Source: Galbula dea
Taxonomy: Eukaryota > Chordata > Aves > Piciformes > Galbulidae
Direction: 5' to 3'
DNA length: 64,000 bases
Assembly (NCBI GenBank): GCA_013399015.1
Contig: VWZX01000934.1
Coordinates: forward strand, 930,001-994,000
Program-made: the position numbers and the translations under genes
In this document: in pieces, positions 50,227 through 61,400 of the stretch
Layout: each line of letters opens with the position of its first letter
Position numbering within the stretch: position 1 is the first letter of the stretch
Notes under the pieces: model-generated
Told to the model about the DNA's origin: nothing
Database searches by the model: none
What the model saw: the letters and a program-made list of their open reading frames with translations, nothing else

Positions 50227-53200
50227 GAGCCTCCAGCAGGGCCTTTGGTAGGGATGCAGCATGGCAGTCCCATGCCAGGGTACCAGCCCACCTCACTCTC
50301 TGGCACCATGGACATGGACACAGCATAAGTGATCAGTCTGAGGTCAAGGCTCAGCAAACAGACCAAGAAATCCTCTCCTGCCAAAAAAACCATTCCCTGC
50401 TCACTGTCTGCCTGGAATTTGCCAAGGAGACCAAGGGGGTTGTTCTCATTTACCTTTCTTAATTATTTCAAATTAGAGTCACCAATAAGCTAAGCTGCAT
50501 TCCTGTGGCTTGTGTGGACCAGCTGCTTTTTGTTTGATTTGATTTATTTTTAAATTGTAATGGAATGCTTGTGCTAAACACACACACACACACTCATGTT
50601 CACACTCACTCCCTCCCCTTTTTGTGCTTGCCCAGACTGCTACTGGCAGATAAGTCCTGCTCCTGTTCTGTGGCCATGAATGGAAGTGTTTGGGAGGCTT
50701 AGCAGGAGATGTAGGAGGCCACAGTGAGGATACAGGGGTGTTTGGGGGTGCCCAGTGGCCCCATGGACCACACACACTCCGTGAGATGTGGCTCTGCTCC
50801 ACCCTGCAGCACCCCTGGGCTTCCCCATCTTTCAAGAATAGTCTTTCAGGGGAACTGCTTGTGTGAATTTGTTATTGATTTGAGCAGCCAGGAGATGCTG
50901 AAGGTCTGCTGCTGCTCACCAGGCTGATGCTGTGCTGTGAGTATTGGGGCAAAGAAACAGGCAGATCCTCTCAGCCTCCAGTGAGCCTCTCACCTTGGTT
51001 TCTGTGGGCTGAAGGTACTAAAAGACTAGGAGAGGGCAGTGTTTGCTCCTGGGTCCTCTGAGCACAAGGGTGTACACTGTCCTGGGTGTGAGGAGTGTGT
51101 TCACACTCTCCTGTGTCCATGGCACTGTTCCTGGCTGCTCCACTCTGCACGTGCCTGAGTCTGGGCACAGCCCTTGCTGGCCCAGGGTCCTTTGTGTTGA
51201 GATCACCAGGGAGCGAGGAGGAAGAGATTGCCAAGAGCTGATCCATTGAGGGCTTTTAAAGAGAAGCCTCTGAATTGTTTTCAGCTGGAACAGGAAGGGA
51301 GAAGGGCTGGCAAAGGAGGGGTGTGATGTGTGTCTGTCAGCACATTGGACCAGCCTCAGCAGCACGGAGCTGGTTGCGTGTGAGCGCTGAGCCCCCGAGC
51401 TGGGCAGAAGGCATGGATAAGCCATGGCTGACCAGGAGGTGACATCAGGATGTACACATAACAGTGAGGTGATGTGACCTCAGCCCAGTCAAGATCTGTG
51501 TTTTGCTGCTCAACATCATGGCTAGTGGTAGTCACACTGCCAGGAGGGAGAGAGGATCCATTGCACTCTGTGTGCCACTGGCCAGGTCTGCTCTGAGCTC
51601 CTGGAGCTAGCAGCAAAACAGGGTCTTGTGGCCTCAAAAACAAGGCACCAAGCACAGACTTTTCAGCCAAGCTCGAGCCAAATCCTACTGGTAATAGCAT
51701 CTTTGGAAAGCATGAGACTGTATTTCTGGATGATGCTGGTCTCTGGAGCAGTATCTCTGCCATGTCCCCTGTTCACGTGGTGCAGAGGTGTCCTTAGCAT
51801 AGCCTGGGTTTGCTACACAGCCATGGCTTTTGGATGCAGCCAGCAACTCACAGGAACGTGGTTATTTCAGCATGGGCATCTGGCAGCTGCAGGAATGCCT
51901 GCTGGACTCCTTAGCAGAGCCTTTTCTCTGCAGTCCAGCAAGCCCATTTGTGGTTCGGCACCTCACAAGCCCAAAGGCTGCAGGAAGAGCAGTGCACAAG
52001 ACAACACAGAAATGTCTGTGGTATCTCTATAGGATATAAGGAAATCAGCTGCTGAGCTGAGGAAGGTCAGATGCAGAAATCCTTATCTCCCTTCCTGCAA
52101 AAAAGGATCATGAGTAAAGCACTCAAACATCATGAGCATCATGAGAGGGAGTTTAAAAGACATGAGCCAACATTGTTGTCTATAAATAAATAACATGTTC
52201 TGGGGTTTCATTCTCAGCCTTATGGGTTTGTGCCTTGAGAACTTTGTATTTTGGGTTCTTTTTTCTCTGCATTAAGAAAGGACAGGAACATATTTTTCTA
52301 TTTTATTTTTGTTTTTAGTGACAATCTTCCACAATTATTGGATTCCAGGAACCAAAGCTTTAACAGCCCCCTCTGCTTTCGCTTCTTCCCCCCAAGAAGC
52401 ATCTTGAGCCTGGTGATAAAATCCAGGCTTCAGCCAACATTGGGTGGGGTATCTAGGAGGAAGGTGGTGTTGACATTTCATGAGGCCACATGTTAATTGC
52501 TTTCTATCTCTCACTAAAAGTTCCTTCAGGTCCCAATAGGTTTGAATTGAGCAGTAAACATTTAAGTGGCATTACTTTATAGGACTTCCTATGCCGTGCT
52601 TTGCTGCAGAGGTGGCAGCATTTCCTGGCATGGAAAGGCTGATCCCTGCCAGGAACATGAGTGCTTCCAGTGGTGAGATGCTTGTTGGAACCAATGTGGG
52701 CAAAATATGTCTTAGTATTTCTAGAAAAGCAAGTGTTCTTGTGTGTTTTTTCTGAAGGCATGGGTGAAAAAGAGGATCAGGTGTGAGACAGCAGCAGGTA
52801 GCCCCAAGCTCCTTTGGAAAGCATAGTGAGAACATGAGAACATGTCATGGGGAAAGTTGATTGCTAAACAAAACACCTCCAGGTTATGAAGGAGGCTCTG
52901 CCAGCTCATAGCTACCATATGGCATTCCAGGTTGTCTGATGTGGTTTCTTGCACTGAGTGTGGACCTGGGACCTTTCGTTTCTGGCTTTGACTTCACCCC
53001 TGAGATCTTCTGCCTTGGGCAAAACACTCAGAACCAATCTTTGGCCTCATTTTTTCCCCCCCCCCAAATTATCAGGGTTGCCATCATCAGGTGCAGCTCC
53101 ATCATCATCAGGGGGATGCTTCCTGTTTTGGTCCTTGGCCCAAAATGCTGTATGTGGATATAAGTGTGGCAGGAGGATCTCCACGTAGCGTTGCCGAGCT

Positions 53201-54848
53201 GGGCACCAGCCCATCCCGTGCTCTGTGCAGCTTCCCCCCTCAGTCATGCTCACTTCAGTTTTCCCCTGATGTGCCATGCAGACATCCCCATCCCTTCCAT
53301 GCAAAGGTGGTCACTCTCCTCCCACCAGTAGCTCTCTGCATGCCCTGCTGGGTCCCAGCCTGGTCCTGTCCCTGCTGGCAGTTCCTCACCTGCATCTGCT
53401 GGAGGTTCCTCTTAGATGCAGCAAGCAAGATCTGCCTGTTGATGTTAGGTTTACACTGAGCAAGAGATCTTTGCACTCTCTTCTCTTAATTGTCTGTTTC
53501 CAGGAAAAAAAGGTTTAAAAAATAAACCCCAACACTCTGCACTGTGCCATTATCTGTCTGTACAAGTGTTGTGCCACACAGAAGCTTGGTAGTCAAGTGG
53601 TGTGAGAACAAGATTGGAAACCATCAACTCCTGAGTTCCAAAACTCCTCCCATCACAGGCTCTCTGGAGCACGATGCTTCACCCCTGTATGTCTCTGCTT
53701 ACCATTGATAAAACAGAGCTGTTAATACTGCTGTGCTTCAGGGTGATCTTTTGGTCCATAATTAATGGTAAAGCCTTCTGAGATCCCTTGCTGGAAGGAG
53801 GTGGAAAGGTGCAGCAGGCTGTGTGCTGCTGGGACTGCCAGCTTCCACCAGAGCTGAGGTTCTTGGTTCTGATTCCAAGACATTTCATTCAGAGTGAATG
53901 GAAATGAAAAGCTTTCCTCTAAGATTCCTGAAAGAGGACTGCATTCAGCTGGGAGAAAGCAATTCTTGCTTTTTCTCTCAAGTAAAGAATTTGTGACCAG
54001 ATCAAAATCACTTTGATTCTGATGTTTTCCCATTTCCTTTTTTTTTTTTTTCCTTTTCCTTACATCATCTGAAAAAGAAAAAAAGATGAAGTGAAGGGCT
54101 TGTTTGTGGAGCTATATTTTTAACCCAGGCCTGACTAGGACAGATGCTCTTCCTTTGGCATCTGGGTGACTTTGTTACTGTGTGTGCTGGGCAGAGGGGA
54201 AAAGGGCAGTCAAAGGGCTAATGCAAGCCTTCAGCATCACCTAAAAGGGGTGGATGTGCTTTACACCCTGCCAAGCAGATATGCTTCCTCCTGACCCCAC
54301 TGGTGATGGAATAGGTGATGTGGGCACTAATAGCTGGATATTACAATTGTGTTTTGATAAAAGTCTGCCATTTTTCAAGGCAAGTTCTGTGGCACTGATT
54401 GTCTCAGAGCTAATGGAGCCCTGCTGACAGAGCTGCTCTGGGCAGAGCAGAGGTTACACATTAGCTGTGCTCACCCATTTACAAGAGAAAACTCAGCACT
54501 ACAGCCACTGTGGCTAGGCAAGTGACCCCAGGATGGGGATGGAGATCAGCTTTCAGCAGGAACCTGCTTGTTGAGCTCTCTTCCTGCTTGTTGTGTTCCT
54601 GCTGCTGAGCAAAGAGAGCATTGCCTGCTGCTGAGCACTACATGGGCAGCAGGACTCCTGGGGTTTCTGTCCAGCTCTTCTACTCCAGGGTTCCTCGTCT
54701 TGCTGGGGCTGAGGTTCCCCCACCCAACAATGGGTGCCCCTGTTACAGTGGCTTTCTGGACCTGGAAAGAGGGAGAACCATGTTGCCAAGCTGCAGAGGC
54801 ATGAATCTTACCTGCTCACAGCAGGAGACTGCTTAGCTCTGAAGAGAA
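50227..54848. other. Unique intronic sequence
   Basis: No exon or transposon was recognised. Simple repeats are an AC run at 50578-50593, a T-run/C-run at 53050-53066 and a T run at 54037-54052. The minus-strand open frame at 53047-53304 has a curious acidic tail made from a GATGAT-rich stretch but no family match. Confidence 0.5.
50578..50593. repeat. AC dinucleotide microsatellite (8 units)
   Basis: This is an uninterrupted AC run followed by TCATGTTCACACTCACT. Confidence 0.85.
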
Positions 54849-55489
54849 GCACCTGGGAGACCTGGTGGACAATAAGTTCACCATGAGCTAGCAATGTGCC
54901 CCTGTGGCCAAGAAGGCCAGTGGTCTCCTGGAATGCATTGAGAAGAGTGTGAGAAGCAGGTCAAAGGACCTCCCCCTCTGCTCTGCCCTAGTGAGGCCAC
55001 ATCTGGAATAGTGTGTCAAGTTCTGGACTCTCTAGTTTGAGAGAGACAAGGAACCACTGGAGAGAGTCCAGCAGAGGCTACCAAGATGCTGAGAGGACTG
55101 GAGCATCTCTGGGAGGAGGAAAGGCTGAGAGCCCTGGGACTGCTTGGCCTGGAGGAAAGCAGCCCCAGAGGGGACCTGCTCAATGCTAAAGGATGGGGGC
55201 AAGAGGTTAGGGTCAAACTCTGCTCAGTGGTGCCCAAGGGGCACTGGGCACAAACTGGAACCCAGGAGGTTCCATCTGAACAGGAGGAGAACCTTGTTTG
55301 CTGTGAGGGTGCCAGAGCCCTGGCCCAGGCTTTGCAGAGAGATTGTGGAGTCTCCTTCTGGGGAGAGATTCCAAAGGCTCTGGAGGTGATGCTGGGCAAC
55401 CTGCTCTGGGTGACTCTACTTTAGCAGAGGAGTTGGATTAGATGATCTCCAGAGGTCCCTTCCAACCCCTACCATTCAGTGATTCTGTA
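54849..55489 (+). mobile_element. CR1 LINE fragment (ORF2 C-terminus and 3' UTR)
   Basis: The decayed ORF2 C-terminus begins HLGDLVDNKFTMS, followed by an in-frame stop, then CAPVAKKASGLLECIEKS and LCSALVRPHLE with another stop. A frameshift follows, and then the RLRALGLLGLEES region. The 3' UTR ends GATGATCTCCAGAGGTCCC and CCATTCAGTGATTCTG. Its last 170 bases closely resemble the CR1 at 29530-29702. It is inactive, with several stops and frame breaks. Confidence 0.93.
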
Positions 55490-57064
55490 CTCACCTTGAA
55501 CCTTATGTGTTGAAGGGAGGAGGAGGGAGGGTGGCACCTCCAGGATGGGATACAAAGCCCTGAAGACTCCTGCCCTGAATTGGCTGTTACCCTGTTGCTC
55601 TGTTGCTGTCCCTTCATAACAGTTGGAGAACAGCCTGTGTGTGGTGCTTGTGAAGTTGCACAGTGTAGACATCCTTCCTGAGCTGCTCCTACTCTGAGCA
55701 ACGTTCCTTCTAAATTAAGGAAACTGTTGTCATGCCAAAGAATTCAATAGCATCTCCTTGGGTGAGCTCAGTGTGTGTGCCCCCTGCATGCCCCAGCTTT
55801 GTGAGCAGGGGAGTTGTCCCTGCACACAAGTGGCTTCCTTGGCAGCCTGCTGGCATCCTTTCAGACAGCAAACATTGTTAAGGAACTAATGCTAATTGCT
55901 TGGAGAGAGTATGTCCTGTGCTGGGAATTGCTCCCGTGCAGATGTCAGCTCTTATCAGCCACGTGTGGGATGTGCAGGGCCAGCAGGAAGGAGGAGAGAG
56001 GGAGGCTGGCACTGCTCGTGTGTGGGGAGAGGAAAAGGGAGACATTGCTTCTGTTCCCATCAAGGGTCCTGAAGAGTTAGGACTTTTCCTTAGGTAAACA
56101 CACCTCAAGGTCTCAATCCCATTTAAGCTTCAGCATTTTTATGGTTACTCTTTGCACTCGCTTGCAAGAGCTGCTTGGTTTTGCTTTAGGATAAGGAGTG
56201 AGGCTGTGTTCTTTCTCGGGAGCTGGGTACCCCACCTCCAGGCATCTCAGATCCCTGAGAGGTTCGAGCCAGCTCCTGCACTTTGTCAAAGCCAGCTCGA
56301 GTTTCCGTGCCTGGCTCGGAGTGAAGAAATGTAAACCGATGCCTTTTGGGAGAGTGGCTAGAAGATTGTCACCCCTGCTGCAAAGAGCCCTTCTCATTCT
56401 GGAGCTTTGATATTCTGACCAAGACTCTGAGCTCAGCATCCTGGGATGTCCCATGCAGCCTCAGCCTGTTTATTCGATCCTTCATCTGGCACAAAAGCCA
56501 TGTTTTACTGTCAGATGCTCTCCATTAGCTTCAAGTGTGAAATTATCATTCCCACCCTTTTACCAGCCCCACCCTGGTGAGGAAATGAGGCAGAAAACAA
56601 CTCAAGGGCCGTTCACAGGATGGGTACGAGCTGTCACTTGTCAGCACAGAGCCTGCTTATGGCAGGAATTACTACTCCCCTCTCAGGAGGTCCAGAGAGG
56701 AGCCTGGCTTGCAAATGCCATAGCTTTGTGATGTTTCCATCAATGCATGGCAATGCAGTCTGAAGATATTTGCATCCTCCTGCAGTCAGATAGCTGCAGG
56801 GTGCAGCCCCACAGGGCTCCCGGGGATGGCAGCAGCTCCACAGATGCAGTGTGGGGACATGGTGGCTGTTCCCCTAGCTCTGGCTCCCTTCCCTGGGTGC
56901 TCTCCTGCTCTAAGCCCATGATCTTCCTTGAGGTGCCATTACTGGCTGATAGGAGCCCAGACCACGTTTTTCCTTTCTCTCCTGAAGGCTGGTTCCCATA
57001 ACAACCTGATGGTGTGGGACTGAGGGCTAAAGACATTCTTTTCCTTTTCCTTCCTCCCTTCCAG
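55490..57064 (+). other. ASTN2: Intron end upstream of the astrotactin exon
   Basis: This is repeat-free sequence between the last CR1 and the exon acceptor. No other exon was recognised. A tRNA-like B-box sequence at about 56260 is isolated and is rejected below. Confidence 0.6.
57026..57064 (+). promoter_or_regulatory. Splice acceptor of the first astrotactin exon
   Basis: A nearly pure pyrimidine run (about 57039-57062) ends in CCAG directly before the coding sequence resumes. A GCTAAAG sequence around 57026-57032 fits a branch point at normal distance. This is a strong acceptor. Confidence 0.85.
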
Positions 57065-57165
57065 GTTCACCCTCTACGCGGTGGATACGCGAGGGAGACA
57101 CTCAGAGCTGAGCACGGTCACCCTGAGGACAGCCTGCCCGCTGGTGGATGACAGCAAGGCAGAAG
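57065..57165 (+). CDS. ASTN2: Astrotactin internal exon (end of fibronectin type III domain), probably ASTN2
   Basis: This exon is 101 bp. Its first base completes a codon begun in the previous exon, 33 full codons follow, and the last G starts a codon finished in the next exon (incoming phase 2, outgoing phase 1). The peptide begins FTLYAVDTRGRHSELSTV and ends ACPLVDDSKAE. The Y-A-V-D-T-R-G-R-H-S-E-L pattern is the last beta strands of a fibronectin type III fold, and the sequence matches astrotactins as I remember them. ASTN2 is a vertebrate membrane glycoprotein with EGF-like, MACPF, FNIII and annexin-like parts. It binds ASTN1, controls its surface level during glia-guided neuronal migration, and acts in endosomal trafficking of synaptic proteins. 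A long pyrimidine tract and CAG precede the exon and GTCAGT follows it. The exon is CpG-rich compared with its flanks, as expected for coding sequence. The family call is firm; ASTN2 over ASTN1 rests on the downstream exon. Confidence 0.88.
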
Positions 57166-57171
57166 GTCAGT
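57166..57171 (+). promoter_or_regulatory. Splice donor of the first astrotactin exon
   Basis: The exon end AAG is followed by GTCAGT, which differs from the consensus GTRAGT only at position +3. The position is fixed by the frame continuing into the next exon. Confidence 0.85.
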
Positions 57172-58265
57172 GTGCAGGTGCCTCATTTTCCAACACAGAA
57201 GACATTTCCTGCTGATTTTGCTCTTCCTCAATCATTGTACTCCTGCAAGCCCCTGCAGTGCCTCCTCTTCCAGCGTGAAGGCTCCTGTAAATTCACCTGC
57301 AGGCACAGGGACGTTAGTCTGGGGAGGAGTGACAAGTTGCAAGAGTGTCCAGCAGCAAAGTCCCCATGGCTGGGCAGCTGGTGGCTCCTGTGGTCCTGTG
57401 CCATACAGCACCATGGCATCCTTCCCCATACATGGCCATGGGAGCTGGCCAAGAGTTTGATTCACATCCCTTGGGGAAAGAGTGATCTCCTTGCAGAGAT
57501 GAGAGAGGCAACCTTTGCTGGGCCAGGAGGGTGAGTGGTGCAAGGTGCTGCCAGCTCCACATGCTTTAAAGGATGCTGGTGGCAGCTGGTTCAGTTCTGA
57601 AACTCAACCACCAGTAAAACCCAGCCCCTTCTGCACGTCTGTGTTTTCTAGTTTTGAAATCAATCCCACTTGTTCTTATGCCCAAAACACTTGGCTGCTT
57701 TCAGATTTAGGAAGATTCCTCTAAGTGCAAGGCAGGTTGCCTCTTTCCTTGCTTGCTTGCTTTCTGTTTTGCAAAGCACACAAAAGGAAGTTTTGATGAA
57801 CACTTCACTCTGTGTTGTTGATAAGCATTCCCAGGAAAAGGGAGCAAACAGCAGACTATAAAAAAGAAATTAAATGGAGTTTCATACATTTTTCATTTCT
57901 ATAAAGAGGTTCTTCCCCCACCCCTCAGCATCAAAGCTGTGCAGTTGCTTTTGGTTTGGTGAGTTAGGGAGGAGCTTGCCTGCCCTGCCTGGATGGATAC
58001 GGCTGTGTCTTCCCATGCTGGCAGACCTCCTATGCTCCTTGTCCTATTCCTTCATGGAGCATGGCTGAATTCTTTGGGGCTACTCCACTCATGCAGGGCA
58101 CTCACTACAGGGTTGTGCTGAGGAATTGCTAATTGCTCTCCAGGTCACTAATCCCTGCTGCAGGAAGCCTCAGGGGTCTTACAGCCATCCCAGATGCCTG
58201 CCTCTCCTGCCAGCCCTGACAAGGTCATCGCTCCTCCTCTTCCTGTGTTAGCACCTTCTGCCTGT

Positions 58266-58296
58266 TCATTAATCCCATCCCCCTGGTCCTTTCCAG
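58266..58296 (+). promoter_or_regulatory. Splice acceptor of the second astrotactin exon
   Basis: A CATTAATC sequence (about 58267-58274) is a good branch-point candidate. It is followed by a C/T-rich tract and TTCCAG directly before the coding AG. Confidence 0.82.
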
Positions 58297-58480
58297 AGAT
58301 AGCTGACAAAATCTACAACCTCTACAATGGCTACACCAGTGGGAAGGAGCAGCAGACAGCCTACAACACACTGATGGAGGTTTCTGCTTCCATGCTTTTC
58401 CGAGTCCAGCACCACTACAACTCCCACTATGAGAAGTTTGGAGACTTTGTCTGGCGCAGTGAGGACGAGCTGGGGCCCAG
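58297..58480 (+). CDS. ASTN2: Astrotactin internal exon (start of annexin-like C-terminal domain), probably ASTN2
   Basis: This exon is 184 bp. Two bases (AG) complete the glutamate codon split by the intron, 60 codons follow, and two bases (AG) start an arginine codon finished in the next exon. The reading is IADKIYNLYNGYTSGK, then EQQTAYNTLMEVSASMLF, then RVQHHYNSHYEKFGDF and VWRSEDELGP. No stop interrupts it. The alternative acceptor two bases later would run into a stop after two codons, which fixes the start at 58297. This is the strongly conserved astrotactin segment just after the FNIII domain, at the start of the annexin-like domain of the extracellular/endosomal C-terminal region. 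From memory, the TLMEVSASMLFRV stretch fits ASTN2 rather than ASTN1, which differs here; I could not check this by alignment. The downstream exon(s) with the protein's C-terminus are not in the window. Confidence 0.9.
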
Positions 58481-58486
58481 GTATCT
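58481..58486 (+). promoter_or_regulatory. Splice donor of the second astrotactin exon (weak at +5)
   Basis: The exon ends CCCAG and is followed by GTATCT. The GT is right, but the usual G at +5 is replaced by C, so this is weaker than the upstream donor. The site is fixed by the end of the conserved protein match at Gly-Pro-Arg. Confidence 0.8.
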
Positions 58487-61400
58487 GTCCCTTCCCTCTG
58501 TCCTCCTCTACCCCACAGCCTGGAGCACCCTTCTGCTTGGCCACTGTGGATGTGGCCCTCATTGTCTTCTCCTTGCAGCTGAGAGAAATCCCCTTTTGGT
58601 GTTCACCAAGCTGCCCTGCCATCCCCTAGGACCACCAGCTCCTACTTGGTCTTTGGGTGAATGCTTATGGGATATCTAGCAACTGGGTGGTCTGTGGGTG
58701 AATGTTTGTGGAACATCTAGCAACCAGCCTGACCCAGGCAGATGCATGCTGCAGAGAAGCTGGATGTGTTGGAAAAGCTGGGAGGGTGAGGGGCAAAGGA
58801 TGTGAATGAGGCCTGGGACAGAGGAGAAACTGGGACAGACTCAGATCTTCTTCAGTTGTAGAGCCATGGTAGATGAGACCGTGGCTGCTCTAGGCTTCAA
58901 AGATGCCCTGATTAACTACAGGGTGGATGGCTGAGAAGGGTGGCTGAGGGAAGGAAGTGAAAATGCAGGATGAATGTGTTGAGTAGCGGGTACAGTGACA
59001 AGCATTAGGTATCAAGAGCTGCAGTCCAGAGGCAGCTGTAAACCTTGGAGGTGTTTAAGGAACAGAGGGCAAGCCCATCCCTGTGTTGTAGTATTTGTCT
59101 GTGTCAGATAACCAGGTAATGAGGAGCCTCCTGGGCATTTTGGGATGAAGCCCACTGGTGCCAAGGAACATGATGTGACCTCCAGCACCAACTGCCCCAT
59201 AATGGGGTGGATCCTGCACCCAGGACAGATTTGTTCTGCCATTCTGCAGATTCCATCCACACCTACACAATATTCCCTGTGGACAGTTGAGGAGAGGACC
59301 TCTTGCCCCACGTGTGGCTTTGGGCATCTGCTACCTCCTTGTGTGGTGACGGGTGTGTGTGGCAATGCAAACACTCTGCTGCAGGGCCACTATTTGTATG
59401 CAAAAGCAGTTCTGAGGCCCTGGAAGGGCAGAACTGAGGTGCTGGCAAACAGATTATTACTTTTATATTGTTTGATCCCATCAGAGAGGAGCAATCTGTA
59501 TGTGGTAAGCTTGGCTCTTCTAAATAGTATGTTTCATGGACATACCCTTCTATTCATTTCTCTATGTGACTTGACACATAGTTATCCTCACAGTGGTATA
59601 TGGTTGCCATACAAACTGCAAATATTTCCAGAATTCCCTTGTGCACACAAAAGCATAATTCAGCTTGCTGGTGTAGGCACTAGAAAGGTCTTCCTAAATT
59701 TTAGCCCTGTGGTGCCCCTGACACCCTGCAAGGATACCTCCAAGCACACAGCACCTCATCTGTTACCTATAGACAGCTTTATTCTGGAAATGTTTTCTCT
59801 TTACTTTACATTTCATGCTCTGAGGAGGGCTGGGAGAGGATTATTTCTGGGAGTATAGAAAGTAACCTTCCCAGAGGGACCTCACCTGCAAACCCCCAGT
59901 ATATTGTGAAAGGGGTGGTAAGACTCTAAGGGGTCACAAGTACATGAACAACATTGCATCCAGGGGCTGGCAGTGTCCTGGCAGTGCCCTGGCAAAGGCC
60001 ACACTGCCACCAGCCCCTTGGGAAACACTCAGCAAGAAATCTTCAGAAGTAGCTGTGTCCCCCTGGTGATCTTGACATGGCTCACAGGATTCAAATAGCC
60101 CTGACCTGCTTTGAAGCTTTTTAGAGACATGGTTCATCCAGGGTCCTCATATAGCGTGTTATTCTCTGAGAAGCTGAAGCAGGAGAAGATGGAGGAATGG
60201 GGTCCTGCAGTCCATGAATAACTGGGAAAGATTTTCCTTCTCTCCCTCCTGCTTTGACCTGCTTGTTGGACACAGCTGAGGATCTGTCCATAATAGCAGG
60301 ATGACAGCAACTCACAACACTTTACACCCCTCCTGGGTATAAATCCAATTTGGCCTGGGGCTTACCCTCCTCCACAGATGACCTTGGTCATAGTCTTTGG
60401 TAGCTCATTAGCCTCTGGCACAGAGCCATTCTCATCCTTCCCACTGCCTTCCTCCTTCTTTGATGACACTGCAGACTTGTTTGTCCTTTTGAGTTGTTCT
60501 TCTCTCTCTAAATCCCTGGGAACCATCAGCCTCTTCTTACACATCCTTATTTCCTCTGTTACTTGAGATCCAACACACTCATTGAAGGATGCTATCTTCT
60601 AACCTGATACCTGCATCAAGCCATGAGATTTGCAAGGTGACATTTGAATTGCCCAACTCTGCACCAAGCTACCTCTGGAGTCAGTTGTCAATTTGGCTGC
60701 TGTCTGTCTTCCTCACTGAGCTAGATGAGCTCCTAGCAGCACTCATCTGCCCCTGTTCTGTACTGGAGGAAGATGTGACTCTCAGCCAAGGGGAAGCATC
60801 TCTAAATGCTGTGGCAGGCAGTGCCAGGCTCTTGTCAGGAGCCATCCAGCCCTGCTTCCCAGTGTGCTTGGACAGGCACAGAGGCACTGATGTAGCAGGA
60901 GGTGAGTGAGGATTTGCCAAGGGAGGCCATCTCCTAACACAATGTTAATTGACAGCCTGTTCTCCTTCCCAGGGGGACATTCATTTTCCTACCTTGAAAT
61001 GTTTATCAGATGAGCCTCAGCTTCCCTGTAAATGTTCTCTCATAAAACTGAGCGACAAGAGGGAAGTTGATTGCCTCTGTGTAATAAATACATCACCCTG
61101 GAGTCCTCCTGAGCCCAGTTTCCATGAAAGCCACAGGTTACTGCAAACAGCTGCTCACAAGAAGACACACTGACAGCCAGATGTCCCAAACAGACCGTTT
61201 ACATTAAGGAGACATTAAAAACTTAGCTCATAGGTGGCCCTAAACCAGGACTTTCTGTGGTCAGCAGCATCTTGGCACCTGGCTTGCTTCATCCTGCTTG
61301 TCTCCTTTAGCAACAGCAGCCCCTTTCCTGTTCCCCCCTTTCCTCTTACAGACACCAAGTGAATCTCACAGAGTTAAATTTATGCCAACAAACCAGGAGA

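Larger units (their letters stand above)
57166..58296 (+). other. ASTN2: Astrotactin intron, 1,131 bp
   Basis: This intron lies between the two recognised exons and interrupts a glutamate codon after its first base (phase 1). Its sequence is unique. I see no repeat element, second gene or convincing alternative exon in it. Confidence 0.88.

Noticed and set aside
53047..53304. Minus-strand open frame with an acidic D/P/G-rich tail
   Set aside because: The tail comes from a GATGAT-rich simple stretch and a G run. There is no conserved motif, and the flanking sequence shows no retrogene features such as a poly-A tail.
56255..56285. GGTTCGAGCC, a match to the tRNA B-box
   Set aside because: The flanks do not form a T-arm, and no acceptor stem or anticodon arm can be drawn. 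GGTTCAATCC near 1728 was rejected for the same reason.
59145..59858. 237-codon open frame on the plus strand, the longest in the window
   Set aside because: It lies in an intron of the same strand. The translation has no recognisable domain or repeated motif, and long frames of this length are expected by chance in 64 kb.
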